Part shown: piece by piece, positions 1-7,154 of the stretch | Position numbering within the stretch: the stretch's first letter is position 1 | Layout of the letters: each line of letters begins with the position of its first letter | DNA from: Vineibacter terrae | GTDB lineage: Bacteria > Pseudomonadota > Alphaproteobacteria > Reyranellales > Reyranellaceae | DNA length: 38,098 nucleotides | Assembly (NCBI RefSeq): GCF_008039615.1 | Contig: NZ_VDUZ01000072.1 | Coordinates: forward strand, 1 to 38,098 | Reading direction: 5' to 3' | Made by a program: the position numbers and the translations under genes | The notes under the pieces: generated by a model | The model's input: only the letters and a program-made list of their open reading frames with translations | Told to the model about the DNA's origin: nothing | Database searches by the model: none

Positions 1-54
1 ATCCAGCACCACTCGCCTACGCTCCTTCATCGCATCGGTCTCCAGCCACGGCAT
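1..54 (-). CDS. IS481-like transposase, N-terminal 18 residues (partial, runs off left edge)
   Basis: Read on the minus strand from an ATG at 54, the first codons give MPWLETDAMKERRRVVLD. This matches the conserved start of IS481-family (DDE, rve-type) transposases, which begin MPW.E...MK.R..FVL. A GGAGG stands 5 bases upstream of this ATG. An in-frame ATG at 66 (MEVS-MPW) overlaps that ribosome site, so 54 is preferred. Only the N-terminus is in the window; the catalytic domain lies beyond the left edge. The match is short, so the family call rests on about 15 residues. Confidence 0.65.
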   Translation of the reverse strand, partial: MPWLETDAMKERRRVVLD

Positions 55-125
55 GCTCACCTCCATGCCAAAACTGTTACCGATGTATCCGGTCTATTCC
101 GTCACCGATCTAATCGGTCTGTACA
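1..125 (-). mobile_element. 5' end of an IS481-like insertion sequence
   Basis: The non-coding leader upstream of the partial transposase (55-125) is less GC-rich than its surroundings. It contains an inverted repeat ACCGAT-CTA-ATCGGT at 104-118. Reading outward on the minus strand, the element could end at the TGTACAGACC that starts at 125, and IS481 termini commonly begin with TGT. The exact boundary is uncertain because the other end and any target duplication are outside the window. The adjoining GMC oxidoreductase gene starts only about 60 bp further on. Confidence 0.5.
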
Positions 126-158
126 CCTCCCTCTCCCCGCTCTCGCGGGGCGAGGTGT
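123..158. repeat. Intergenic hairpin repeat upstream of the GMC gene
   Basis: Outer arms ACACCTC (123-129) and GAGGTGT (152-158), and inner arms CCCCGC (135-140) and GCGGGG (145-150), fold into a long GC-rich hairpin. It belongs to the same loose family as the CTCCCCGC-type hairpins at 2631, 5115, 5237 and 7042. Its position between the insertion sequence end and the GMC gene leader means it could influence readthrough from the element. Confidence 0.6.
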
Positions 159-185
159 CGGGATGCAGGAGGGAGAAGAGCTGCA

Positions 186-1784
186 ATGCAGGCGGATTAT
201 GTGATCATCGGCGCCGGCTCCGCCGGCTGCGTGCTGGCCAATCGGCTGAGCGAGGACGGCGCGCGGGTCGTGCTGCTGGAGGCCGGCCCGCGCGACCGCA
301 ACCCCTGGATCCATGTCCCGGCCGGCGTGCTGAAGCTGCTGCGCAATCCCGCCGTGAACTGGAACTACGGCACCGCGCCGGACGCGGGCACCGCCGATCG
401 CACGATCCACTGGCCGCGCGGGCGCGTGCTGGGCGGCAGCAGCTCGATCAACGGCATGCTCTACATCCGCGGCAATGCCGCCGACTACGACGGCTGGGCG
501 CAGCGCGGCTGCCGCGGCTGGGGCTGGGACGATGTGCTGCCCTACTTCATGAAGTCGGAGAACTATGTGTCGGGCGACGGGCCCAACCGCGCCAGAGGCG
601 GGCCGCTGCAGGTCGAGGACTACCGCACGGTCCTGCCGCTGACGCATCGTTTTGTCGAAGCCGCGCAGCAGGCCGGCTTTGACCTGAGCCCCGATCTCAA
701 CGGTCCGCAGCAGGAAGGGGTCGGCTATTCCCAGATGTCGCGCAACGGCCGCTTCCGGGGATCGACGGCCACGACGTTCCTGCGCGCCGCACGTGGGCGC
801 GCCAACCTGCATGTCGAGACCAATGCCGTCGCGACGCGGCTGCTGTTCGACGGGCGGCGCTGCACCGGTGTCGCCATCCGCCAGAACGGCGCCGAGCGCA
901 CGCTCCATGCCGCGCGCGAGGTGATCCTGTCGGGCGGCACCGTGAACTCGCCGCACCTGCTGCAGGTGTCGGGCATCGGCCCGGGATCGCACCTGCAGTC
1001 GATCGGCATCGCCGTCGCCCATGACCTGCCCGGCGTCGGCGCCAATCTCTCGGACCATTACTGCGCGCGCGTCTCGCAGCGCGTGAGGAGCGCCGTGTCG
1101 ATCAACGAGCTGTCGCGCGGGTTGCGGCTGGCCGGCGAGGTGGTGCGCTGGCTGACGGTGGGGCGGGGCGCGCTCACCTTCGGGGTCAGCAGCGCCATGG
1201 TCCTGTGCCGCAGCCGCGAGGGCCTGGCGAGCCCCGACATCCAGCTTCTGTTCTCGCCGGCCAGCTACGATCAGCAGCGCTTCGGCGATCTGGAACGCGC
1301 GCCCGGCATGACCATCGCCTGCTCGATCGCACGCCCGGAAAGCCGCGGCACGATCATGGCCGCGTCGCCCGATCCGCTGGCGCGGCCTGTCATCCGGCCG
1401 AACTATCTCGCCGTGCCCGCCGACATGCAGGTCCTGATCGCCGGCATCCGCCACGCGCGGCGCATCTTCGCCGCCCCGGCGCTGGCGCAGCATTGTATCG
1501 AGGAAACCGTGCCGGGACGGCAGGCCGAGTCGGACGACAGCCTGGCCGACTTCGCGCGCCGCACCGGCACGACCGTCTATCATCCCGTCGGCACCTGCCG
1601 CATGGGCGAGGATCCCATGGCGGTCGTCGATTCCCGCCTGCGCGTTCATGGCATCGAGCGCTTGCGCGTGATCGATGCGTCGGTCATGCCCAGCGTCACG
1701 ACTACCAACACTAACGCGCCCGCCATCATGATCGCCGAGAAGGGAGCCGCCATGATCCGCGCGGACGCCAAGGCGACCCTGTGA
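186..1784 (+). CDS. GMC-family FAD-dependent oxidoreductase (choline dehydrogenase-like)
   Basis: This 532-residue protein has the normal length and architecture of glucose-methanol-choline oxidoreductases, flavoenzymes that oxidise primary alcohols. The N-terminal dinucleotide-binding motif GAGSAGC lies at residues 9-15, followed by LLEAGP and the first GMC signature GRVLGGSSSINGM at about 79-91. Near the C-terminus the catalytic pair is formed by His466 in YHPVGTCRMG and an Asn in the TTTNTNAP stretch at about 507-514. No signal peptide is seen, so it is probably cytoplasmic. The start is supported by a GGAGGGAGAAG ribosome site just upstream. The substrate cannot be told from sequence: choline, other alcohols and polyethylene glycol are all oxidised by this family. 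No betaine aldehyde dehydrogenase is adjacent, which weighs against a bet operon. An insertion sequence ends about 60 bp upstream and may have replaced the native promoter. Confidence 0.92.
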   Translation: MQADYVIIGAGSAGCVLANRLSEDGARVVLLEAGPRDRNPWIHVPAGVLKLLRNPAVNWNYGTAPDAGTADRTIHWPRGRVLGGSSSINGMLYIRGNAADYDGWAQRGCRGWGWDDVLPYFMKSENYVSGDGPNRARGGPLQVEDYRTVLPLTHRFVEAAQQAGFDLSPDLNGPQQEGVGYSQMSRNGRFRGSTATTFLRAARGRANLHVETNAVATRLLFDGRRCTGVAIRQNGAERTLHAAREVILSGGTVNSPHLLQVSGIGPGSHLQSIGIAVAHDLPGVGANLSDHYCARVSQRVRSAVSINELSRGLRLAGEVVRWLTVGRGALTFGVSSAMVLCRSREGLASPDIQLLFSPASYDQQRFGDLERAPGMTIACSIARPESRGTIMAASPDPLARPVIRPNYLAVPADMQVLIAGIRHARRIFAAPALAQHCIEETVPGRQAESDDSLADFARRTGTTVYHPVGTCRMGEDPMAVVDSRLRVHGIERLRVIDASVMPSVTTTNTNAPAIMIAEKGAAMIRADAKATL

Positions 1785-1960
1785 ACTCTCAGCGGCGAAA
1801 GCTGGTTACCCTTTTGTGCCTCACAGGGAAGTGACGGCTCGCGCGATGCCCCGATGAACGGCGCCGCTGCGCGGGCTTGCATACTGCGGCGGCGCGGCTG
1901 GGATCAGGCAGGCTTGCCCGTGTCCGAGAACAATGAACGCCGCGCCCCGGGAGGAACATC

Positions 1961-2473
1961 ATGACCGACTATTGTTGCGCGCGCGTCGGCTTCGTCGTGG
2001 CGGCCGCGATGCTGGCGTCCCTGCCTTTCGCCGCGGCACACGCACAGACGGCCGCGGCCCCACCCGCCTACGGGCTTGGCATCTCGCTGGACGCGGCGAA
2101 GAAGGCGATGGCTGCGGCCGAAGCTGAGGCCAACAAGAACAATTGGCCGGTCGCCATCGCCATCGTCGACAGCGCATCGAAGCTGGTGATGTTCGTGAAG
2201 ATCGACAACACCCAGCAGGGCAGCGTCGATATCGCCATCGGCAAGGCGACGACCGCGGTCAATCTGCGTCGGCAGACCAAGGCCCTGCAGGATGCGATCG
2301 GACAGGGCGGCAGCAATCTGCGTCTGCTGGCGGTGCCCGGCTTGATGCCGCTGGAAGGCGGCGTGCCGATCGTCGGCGCCGACGGCAAGATCATCGGTGG
2401 CATCGGCGTCTCGGGTGTGATGTCGAACCAGGATGCCCAGGTTGCCGAGGCCGGTGCCAGCGCCGCCAAGTGA
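1961..2473 (+). CDS. Secreted GlcG/HbpS-family protein
   Basis: This 170-residue protein starts with a clear Sec signal peptide: a hydrophobic stretch at residues about 9-28 ends in AHAQ, with probable cleavage after AHA. The mature part is a single GlcG/HbpS (DUF336) domain. Recognisable elements are LDAAKKAMAAAEAEA, a central VAIVD strand with a KLVMFVKID segment, and the C-terminal G-rich GGVPIVGADGKIIGGIGVSG. Family members bind haem or cobalamin-like ligands, or accompany glycolate and other oxidoreductases; the ligand here is unknown. A strong GGGAGGA site stands 5 bases before the ATG. It could act as a periplasmic accessory to a neighbouring oxidoreductase, but that is inference from proximity. 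The stop codon lies inside a 16-bp tandem repeat. Confidence 0.88.
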   Translation: MTDYCCARVGFVVAAAMLASLPFAAAHAQTAAAPPAYGLGISLDAAKKAMAAAEAEANKNNWPVAIAIVDSASKLVMFVKIDNTQQGSVDIAIGKATTAVNLRRQTKALQDAIGQGGSNLRLLAVPGLMPLEGGVPIVGADGKIIGGIGVSGVMSNQDAQVAEAGASAAK

Positions 2474-2529
2474 CTTCGCTGACAAGTGACTTCGCTGACA
2501 AGTGACTTCGCTGACAAGTGACTTCGCTG
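2468..2529. repeat. 16-bp tandem repeat, about 3.9 copies, spanning a stop codon
   Basis: The unit AAGTGACTTCGCTGAC occurs at 2468-2483, 2484-2499 and 2500-2515, with a final 14-base copy at 2516-2529. All copies are identical. The first copy holds the last Lys codon and the TGA stop of the GlcG/HbpS gene, and every copy repeats AAG-TGA. The array looks like a recent slippage expansion. Confidence 0.95.
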
Positions 2530-2630
2530 GTGTGATGCGATCGGATGGTTCGCCGCGGGGAGGCGCGGCTCCTCCGTCCTCGCTGTCGGCTTCACACATC
2601 GTGACGGTCATTCCCGCTGCCCGGGAAGCC

Positions 2631-2658
2631 CCTTCTCCCCGCCTTCGCGGGGAGAAGG
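2631..2658. repeat. Perfect 12-bp-stem hairpin (CCTTCTCCCCGC family)
   Basis: CCTTCTCCCCGC at 2631-2642 pairs perfectly with GCGGGGAGAAGG at 2647-2658 around a CTTC loop. The same 12-bp stem recurs at 7042-7069. It lies in the 340-bp stretch (2474-2813) between the GlcG/HbpS gene and the molybdenum hydroxylase gene, in which I see no gene. It may terminate transcription or stabilise the upstream mRNA, although no T-run follows. Confidence 0.7.
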
Positions 2659-2813
2659 TCTGGTGTGCACCAGCCGGTACGGCGGAGCCCTGGCACGCTC
2701 GATGCACCGGCGATCCGCACTGGCCGGCCATGCGGCGCTGGAAGCTGTTTCCCCCGGCGTGCCAGCCGCTATAGTCCGCCACCTTTTTGCACGGGTATTT
2801 CGCGGAGCGATCG

Positions 2814-5111
2814 ATGGCGGCGTTTGGCAAGGCTCAGTACATCAGTCGAGTTGAGGATCAGCGGCTGCTGACAGGCAAGGGCGGGTTCGCAGACAACGTG
2901 ACGCGGACCGGGCAAGTCGAGATGGTGCTGGTGCGCTCGCCGCATGCGCACGCGGCGATCAGGTCGATCGATATCGCGGCGGCGAAGGCCGCGCCTGGCG
3001 TGGTGGCGGTCTACACCTGGGCCGACATGGCTGCCGACGGTGTCGACACTTTCGCTTTCCCCGCCATGTTCCCGCGCGCCGACGGCAAGAAGCCCGAGAT
3101 GACCCCGCGCCGCTCGCTGGCGCACGAGGTGGTGCGGCATGTCGGCGAGCCGGTCGTGGCGGTGCTGGCCGCCACACGCGCCCAGGCGCAGGATGCCGCC
3201 GAGCTGGTCGAGATCGACTACGACATGCTGCCGGCCGTGGCCGACACCAGGTCGGCGCTGGCCGAGGGCGCGCCGCTGGTGTGGCATGACGCGCCCGGCA
3301 ACATCATCGCCGTCAACCGCATCGGCGACCAGGCCAGGACCGACGCTGCCTTCGCGGCCGCCGCCCATGTCGTCTCGCTGGAGATCGAGCACCAGCGGCT
3401 GATCGTCAACGCCATGGAGCCGCGCGCCGTGCTGGCGGAGTGGGACGGCGATCGCATGGTCGTGCATATCGGCAGCCAGAATCCGTCGGTGACCCGCGAC
3501 ACGCTGTGCGACACGATCCTGAAGATGCCCAAGGACAAGGTGCGCGTGCTGGTGCGCGACATCGGCGGCGGCTTCGGCATGAAGGTCGGCATCCAGCCTG
3601 ACGAATCGGTGGCGGTCTGGGCCTGCAAGATGCTGAAGCGGCCGGTGAAGTGGCGCGCCGAGCGCGGCGAGGAGTTCGCCGGCACGACGGCCGGCCGTGA
3701 CCAGCTGCACAACGCGTCGCTGGCGCTCGACAAGGACGGCCGCATCCTCGGCCTGCGGCTGGAGGCCTGGGCCAATATCGGCGCCTATCCGGCGCGCGCC
3801 GGCGTCGTGATCCCGCTGTTCGTCGGCCCCAAGGTGGTGACCGGCACCTACGACGTCCCGACACTCGATTTGCGGCTGGCCTGCGTGGTGACCAACACGG
3901 CGACCATCGGCGCCTATCGCGGCGCCGGCCGGCCGGAATGCCTGCTCGACCTGGAGCGGCTGATGGACACGGCGGCGCGCCAGACCGGCATCGACCCGGC
4001 CGAGCTGCGGCGGCGCAACTTCGTGAAGCCGTCGCAGATGCCCTACAGGACGGCCATGGGCGAGACCTACGATTCGGGCGACTTCGACCTGTTCCTCAGC
4101 GGCGTGCTCAAGGCGGCCGACTGGGACGGCTTCGCGGCCCGCAAGACGGCCGCCGAGGCGCGCGGCAAGCTCTATGGCCGCGGGCTTGCCACCTATGTCG
4201 AGTGGACCTCGGCCAACGTGCTGCAGGAGATGGCCCACTACGAGGTGCTGGGCGACGGCAAGCTGCGCATCTGGATGGGCACCCAGGGCATGGGGCAGGG
4301 GCTGCAGACCAGCTTCACCCAGCTCGCGGCCGAGCTGCTGGGCATCGATGCCGGCAAGATCGAGATCGCCATGGGCGATTCCGACAAGGTCGGCGGCGTC
4401 GGCTCGATGGGGTCGCGCTCGGCCTATATCGGCGGCTCGGCGGTGGCGTCGGGCACCCGGAAGCTGCTCGACAAGGGCAGGGAGCTGGCCGCCGATGCCC
4501 TGGAGGCCGCCGTCGGCGACATCCAGTATGAGGCCGGCACCTTCCGCATCGTCGGCACCGACCGCGCGGTCGACCTGTTCGCGCTGGCGGCGCGGCAGCC
4601 GCAGAAGCGCATCTTCATCGAGAACGTGAACAGCGTCGACGGCATCGCCTGGCCCAACGGCGCGCATGTCGCCGAGGTCGAGATCGACCCCGACACGGGC
4701 AAGGTCGAGATCGCACGCTACACGACGGTCGACGATGTCGGCCGCCCGCTGCATCGGCCGATCGTGTTCGGCCAGATCCATGGCGGCTGCGCCCAGGGCA
4801 TCGGCCAGGCGCTGCTCGAAGGCGCGGTCTATGACGCCGACAGCGGCCAGCTGCTGACCGGATCGTTCATGGACTACGCCATGCCGCGCGCCGACGACCT
4901 GCCGACATTCAACAACACGCTCGACGATTCGGTGCCGGCGCGCAGCAACCCGCTGGGCGTGAAGGGCGTCGGCGAGTCGGGCACTGTCGGCTCCACCCCC
5001 ACGACGCTCAACGCCATCATGGATGCGCTCTGGCCGCTGGGCGTGCGCAACATCCAGATGCCCGCCACGCCGCACCGCGTCTGGGAAGCGATCCAAGCGG
5101 CGAGGGAGTAA
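2814..5111 (+). CDS. Xanthine dehydrogenase-family molybdopterin-binding subunit (form II CoxL-like)
   Basis: This 765-residue protein is the large, molybdenum-cofactor-binding subunit of the xanthine oxidase/CO dehydrogenase family. It has the N-terminal a/b-hammerhead domain (about 15-125) and the Moco motif GGGFGMKVG near 250. AYRGAGR at about 367-373 is the signature loop of the so-called form II CoxL proteins. The active-site glutamate lies near 721 in GVGESG. Form I (true) CO dehydrogenases instead carry AYxCSFR with a cysteine ligand to copper, so CO oxidation is not supported. Function is probably oxidation of an aldehyde or N-heterocycle. ATG 2814 is chosen because GGAG precedes it by 6 bases; a TTG at 2787 would add nine residues. 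The FAD (medium) and 2Fe-2S (small) subunits that usually flank this gene are absent from the window. Confidence 0.92.
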   Translation: MAAFGKAQYISRVEDQRLLTGKGGFADNVTRTGQVEMVLVRSPHAHAAIRSIDIAAAKAAPGVVAVYTWADMAADGVDTFAFPAMFPRADGKKPEMTPRRSLAHEVVRHVGEPVVAVLAATRAQAQDAAELVEIDYDMLPAVADTRSALAEGAPLVWHDAPGNIIAVNRIGDQARTDAAFAAAAHVVSLEIEHQRLIVNAMEPRAVLAEWDGDRMVVHIGSQNPSVTRDTLCDTILKMPKDKVRVLVRDIGGGFGMKVGIQPDESVAVWACKMLKRPVKWRAERGEEFAGTTAGRDQLHNASLALDKDGRILGLRLEAWANIGAYPARAGVVIPLFVGPKVVTGTYDVPTLDLRLACVVTNTATIGAYRGAGRPECLLDLERLMDTAARQTGIDPAELRRRNFVKPSQMPYRTAMGETYDSGDFDLFLSGVLKAADWDGFAARKTAAEARGKLYGRGLATYVEWTSANVLQEMAHYEVLGDGKLRIWMGTQGMGQGLQTSFTQLAAELLGIDAGKIEIAMGDSDKVGGVGSMGSRSAYIGGSAVASGTRKLLDKGRELAADALEAAVGDIQYEAGTFRIVGTDRAVDLFALAARQPQKRIFIENVNSVDGIAWPNGAHVAEVEIDPDTGKVEIARYTTVDDVGRPLHRPIVFGQIHGGCAQGIGQALLEGAVYDADSGQLLTGSFMDYAMPRADDLPTFNNTLDDSVPARSNPLGVKGVGESGTVGSTPTTLNAIMDALWPLGVRNIQMPATPHRVWEAIQAARE

Positions 5112-5114
5112 GAA

Positions 5115-5166
5115 CCCTCTCCCGCAAGCGGGAGAGGGAGGGGCCCATGGCGCTACGCGCCATGGG
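5115..5166. repeat. Double-hairpin intergenic repeat
   Basis: Two perfect hairpins stand side by side directly after the molybdenum hydroxylase stop. CCCTCTCCCGC (5115-5125) pairs with GCGGGAGAGGG (5128-5138). CCCATGGCGC (5144-5153) pairs with GCGCCATGGG (5157-5166). The composite resembles the two-hairpin unit at 34510-34569, although the sequences differ. A role as terminator or mRNA 3' stabiliser is plausible. Confidence 0.7.
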
Positions 5167-5236
5167 AGGGTGAGGGATCACAGACACGGCGCCTCGTGCT
5201 TTGCCCCTCACCCGCCGCGCGCTGTCGCGCGCGTCG

Positions 5237-5260
5237 ACCTCTCCCGCTCGCGGGAGAGGT
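5237..5260. repeat. Hairpin repeat, second half of an inverted compound repeat
   Basis: ACCTCTCCCGC (5237-5247) pairs with GCGGGAGAGGT (5250-5260). The stem is nearly the same as the one at 5115-5138, so the whole 5115-5260 interval is a compound palindromic repeat between two convergent genes. It is well placed to act as a bidirectional terminator. Confidence 0.65.
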
Positions 5261-5268
5261 TAAGGCCT

Positions 5269-5769
5269 CTACGGCTGCTTGCCCTTCATCCGCTGGCGGA
5301 TGCGCCAGTCCCAGGGCATCTCGAACTCGCTCGACCAGATGCCGCGATTGGCTTCCTTGGCTTCGGCTTGCTCCTTGGCGTAGGCGTCGGTCTGGCGCGG
5401 GTTCATGACCGCCCAGCCGTTGCGCACCATCCAGCGCGACAGGCTTTCACCGCCCAGGGTGCAGTCGCCGACGATCAGGCGCCGCAGCTTGTCCTCGACG
5501 ATCACCAGGCAGCGTACGGTCTTGCCCGTCACCAGGTGGCTCAGCGCGCGCGCCGCATCCCGTCCGCATGTCCACGGTTTGCCGCCGCGCTTGCAGGTCT
5601 GCTCCACCGCCGGCGCGTCGATGCCCCAGAGCCGCACACGCTGGCCCTGAAGGGCGATCGAATCTTCGTCAAGGCCGGCTGCCGTCCCCGACAGGATCGT
5701 CTCAGCGCGCAGGGCGCTGCTCAACGCGACACTGCACACGACAAGGGCAACGAGGAGGCGAAGCTTCAT
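5269..5769 (-). CDS. Secreted thermonuclease-like (SNase-fold) protein
   Basis: This 166-residue protein starts with a Sec signal peptide: MKLRLLVALVVCSVALSS then LRAE, with cleavage expected near residue 22. A staphylococcal-nuclease-type OB fold follows. The family pattern is visible in RVRLWGIDAPAVEQTC (about 47-62), in VRCLVIVEDKLRRLIVGDC, and in LSRWMVRNGWAVM followed by YAKEQAEAKEANRGIW. The GIDAPE-like turn has Ala in place of the usual Glu, and the second catalytic Arg motif (DRYGR-like) is replaced by DKLRRLIVG. Nuclease activity is therefore uncertain. Two cysteine pairs in the mature part could form disulfides in the periplasm. It is convergent with the molybdenum hydroxylase gene and separated from it by a compound hairpin repeat. 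Confidence 0.82.
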   Translation of the reverse strand: MKLRLLVALVVCSVALSSALRAETILSGTAAGLDEDSIALQGQRVRLWGIDAPAVEQTCKRGGKPWTCGRDAARALSHLVTGKTVRCLVIVEDKLRRLIVGDCTLGGESLSRWMVRNGWAVMNPRQTDAYAKEQAEAKEANRGIWSSEFEMPWDWRIRQRMKGKQP

Positions 5770-5959
5770 ACGAGGTTGTCAGGGAACACGAACGCAGGCG
5801 GCATGGCAAGCGCGTCATCGGCGCGGCAAGCGCCGTCGTGCGCGGCCCCGTGGCATTTGGCGAGCCCACCGCATCCGGGCGTCTGAAGGAGGCGAGATGG
5901 TCCATGCGGCGGTTGAACCGTTTGGCGTCAATGCCCCTGATTCGTGTCCTGATCGTGCG

Positions 5960-6120
5960 GCGGCAGGCGATCGCTTCATGACAATTCAGAGACAATGTTC
6001 CCTTTATGTCCTTAAATTCACGTAATTTTGCACTTTCGCGAAAGATGTCGTTATTTTTGTGAACATCATGTCAATGGAACGTGAACAACAGGCGTTTGAT
6101 GCAAATTAATCCCTGCCCAA
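5960..6120. other. AT-rich intergenic island with a 12-bp palindrome
   Basis: The 480-bp stretch between the nuclease gene and the lactate permease remnant (5770-6250) holds no convincing gene. Its middle part, 5960-6120, is markedly AT-richer than the rest of the window, with runs such as TTAAATTCACGTAATTTTG. It contains a perfect palindrome CTTTCGCGAAAG at 6033-6044. It could hold the promoter of the reverse-strand nuclease gene, or control sequences left from the damaged permease region. No regulator can be named. Confidence 0.4.
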
Positions 6121-6250
6121 ATCATGAACATCCAAGGTGGTGGTCGCGTCTTTTTGACGACCGCAAGACGAAGCGCCATGCGCAGCCAACACCAACCCTG
6201 CCGTGCAGATGCCGGCTTTGACGATGAGGCGGAGCGTGAAGGGTGGTCGG

Positions 6251-6848
6251 CTAGTGCAGCACCATCGCGCTGAACGGATGGACGTAGGCCTGCAGCATCA
6301 CCAGGCCGCCCACCAGGCAGGCCAGCACGATCGAATGCCAGAACACGAAGCGCAGGATGGTGCCCTCGTGCCTGAACCAGTTGGTCGCGGTCGATGCCAC
6401 CACGATCGACTGCGCATCGATCATCTTGCCCATCACGCCGCCGGATGAGTTGGCCGCGGCCATCAGCACGGGCGGCAGCCCCAGCTGCTCGGAGGTGATC
6501 TTTTGGAGGTTGCCGGTCCGGCGTCACGCCGCCGACCGCGCGCTTGAGCATCTCGAACCGGCCGGTGGACAGCGTCAGCTGATACATGAAGATGACGTTC
6601 AGCACGATCCAGCCGATGGGGAAGAAGCCCGAGACCGCGCCCAGCAGGGTGGCGCGGATCGACATGTTGGCCGGCATCGTGAAGATGAAGATCGCCACCA
6701 GGTTGGCGACGACCAGGGCGATGATCGCCGCGACATGAGCCTTGACCTTGTTGCTCGCGATCAGCACCAGCAGCGTGACCACGGGCGCCGCCGCGGCCAG
6801 GGTCGACAGCGTCGTGCTGCCGAACGGATCGTAGGTCTGGTTCCACAT
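6251..6848 (-). pseudogene. lctP: L-lactate permease (LctP/LldP family), internal deletion with frameshift
   Basis: From an ATG at 6848 the minus strand encodes the N-terminus of a lactate permease: MWNQTYDPFG, then membrane helices, ending [16 protein letters not shown]. Just after this point, near 6512, the family sequence resumes in another frame with [16 protein letters not shown]. It continues to the family C-terminus ([20 protein letters not shown]..., ending [14 protein letters not shown]) and a stop at 6251. About 111 N-terminal and 86 C-terminal residues remain of a protein normally near 550 residues. Roughly 350 codons from the middle are therefore missing and the two parts are out of frame, so the gene cannot make a transporter. 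Both ends are well conserved, which suggests a fairly recent loss. No lactate dehydrogenase gene is adjacent. Confidence 0.85.
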
Positions 6849-7041
6849 GAGCATCCCTGGCGTGGGCGTTGCATCGTCAACTCGAGGCCGGCGTGTTCCT
6901 GGACCTTCATCGGGTCGTGAACGAACACCCCTTGTCGTTGACGTCGCGGCAACGCTGGCTGTGGCCACGGCGGGATCCGGCCGTCAGGCGCGGCCGGTTG
7001 AATCGCGCACCATGCGATTGACAGTATGCCCTGGCAAGGCA

Positions 7042-7069
7042 CCTTCTCCCCGCCTGCGCGGGGAGAAGG
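7042..7069. repeat. Perfect 12-bp-stem hairpin (CCTTCTCCCCGC family)
   Basis: CCTTCTCCCCGC (7042-7053) pairs with GCGGGGAGAAGG (7058-7069) around CTGC. It is the same stem as at 2631-2658. It lies in the roughly 300-bp interval 6849-7154 between the SMP-30 gene's 3' end and the permease remnant. I find no gene in that interval. Confidence 0.7.
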
Positions 7070-7154
7070 GACGTTTCCTGGACAGCCCTGCGCCACTGCG
7101 GGCGAGGGGTGAACGGCAGCATAGGTGATCGCGCCCTTCCGGCGCGGTGGAAGG

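Noticed and set aside
186-1784. betA choline dehydrogenase within a glycine-betaine operon
   Set aside because: No betB, betI or betT homologue is adjacent, and GMC substrate range is too broad to name the gene.
2468-2529. CRISPR-like array
   Set aside because: The 16-bp units are directly adjacent without spacers, so it is a tandem repeat. No cas gene is present anywhere in the window.
2769-5096. Very long open frame on the minus strand opposite the molybdenum hydroxylase gene
   Set aside because: It is rich in His, Arg, Asp and Gly without family motifs. It mirrors the third-position G/C of the true gene on the other strand, so it is a composition shadow.
2814-5111. Carbon monoxide dehydrogenase (true CoxL)
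   Set aside because: The active-site loop is AYRGAGR and not AYxCSFR, so the copper-binding cysteine is missing, and coxM/coxS are not adjacent.
6111-6250. Small minus-strand coding segment downstream of the permease remnant
   Set aside because: The reading MALRLAVVKKTRPPPWMFMI lacks a ribosome site and any recognisable similarity, so it is not reported as a gene.
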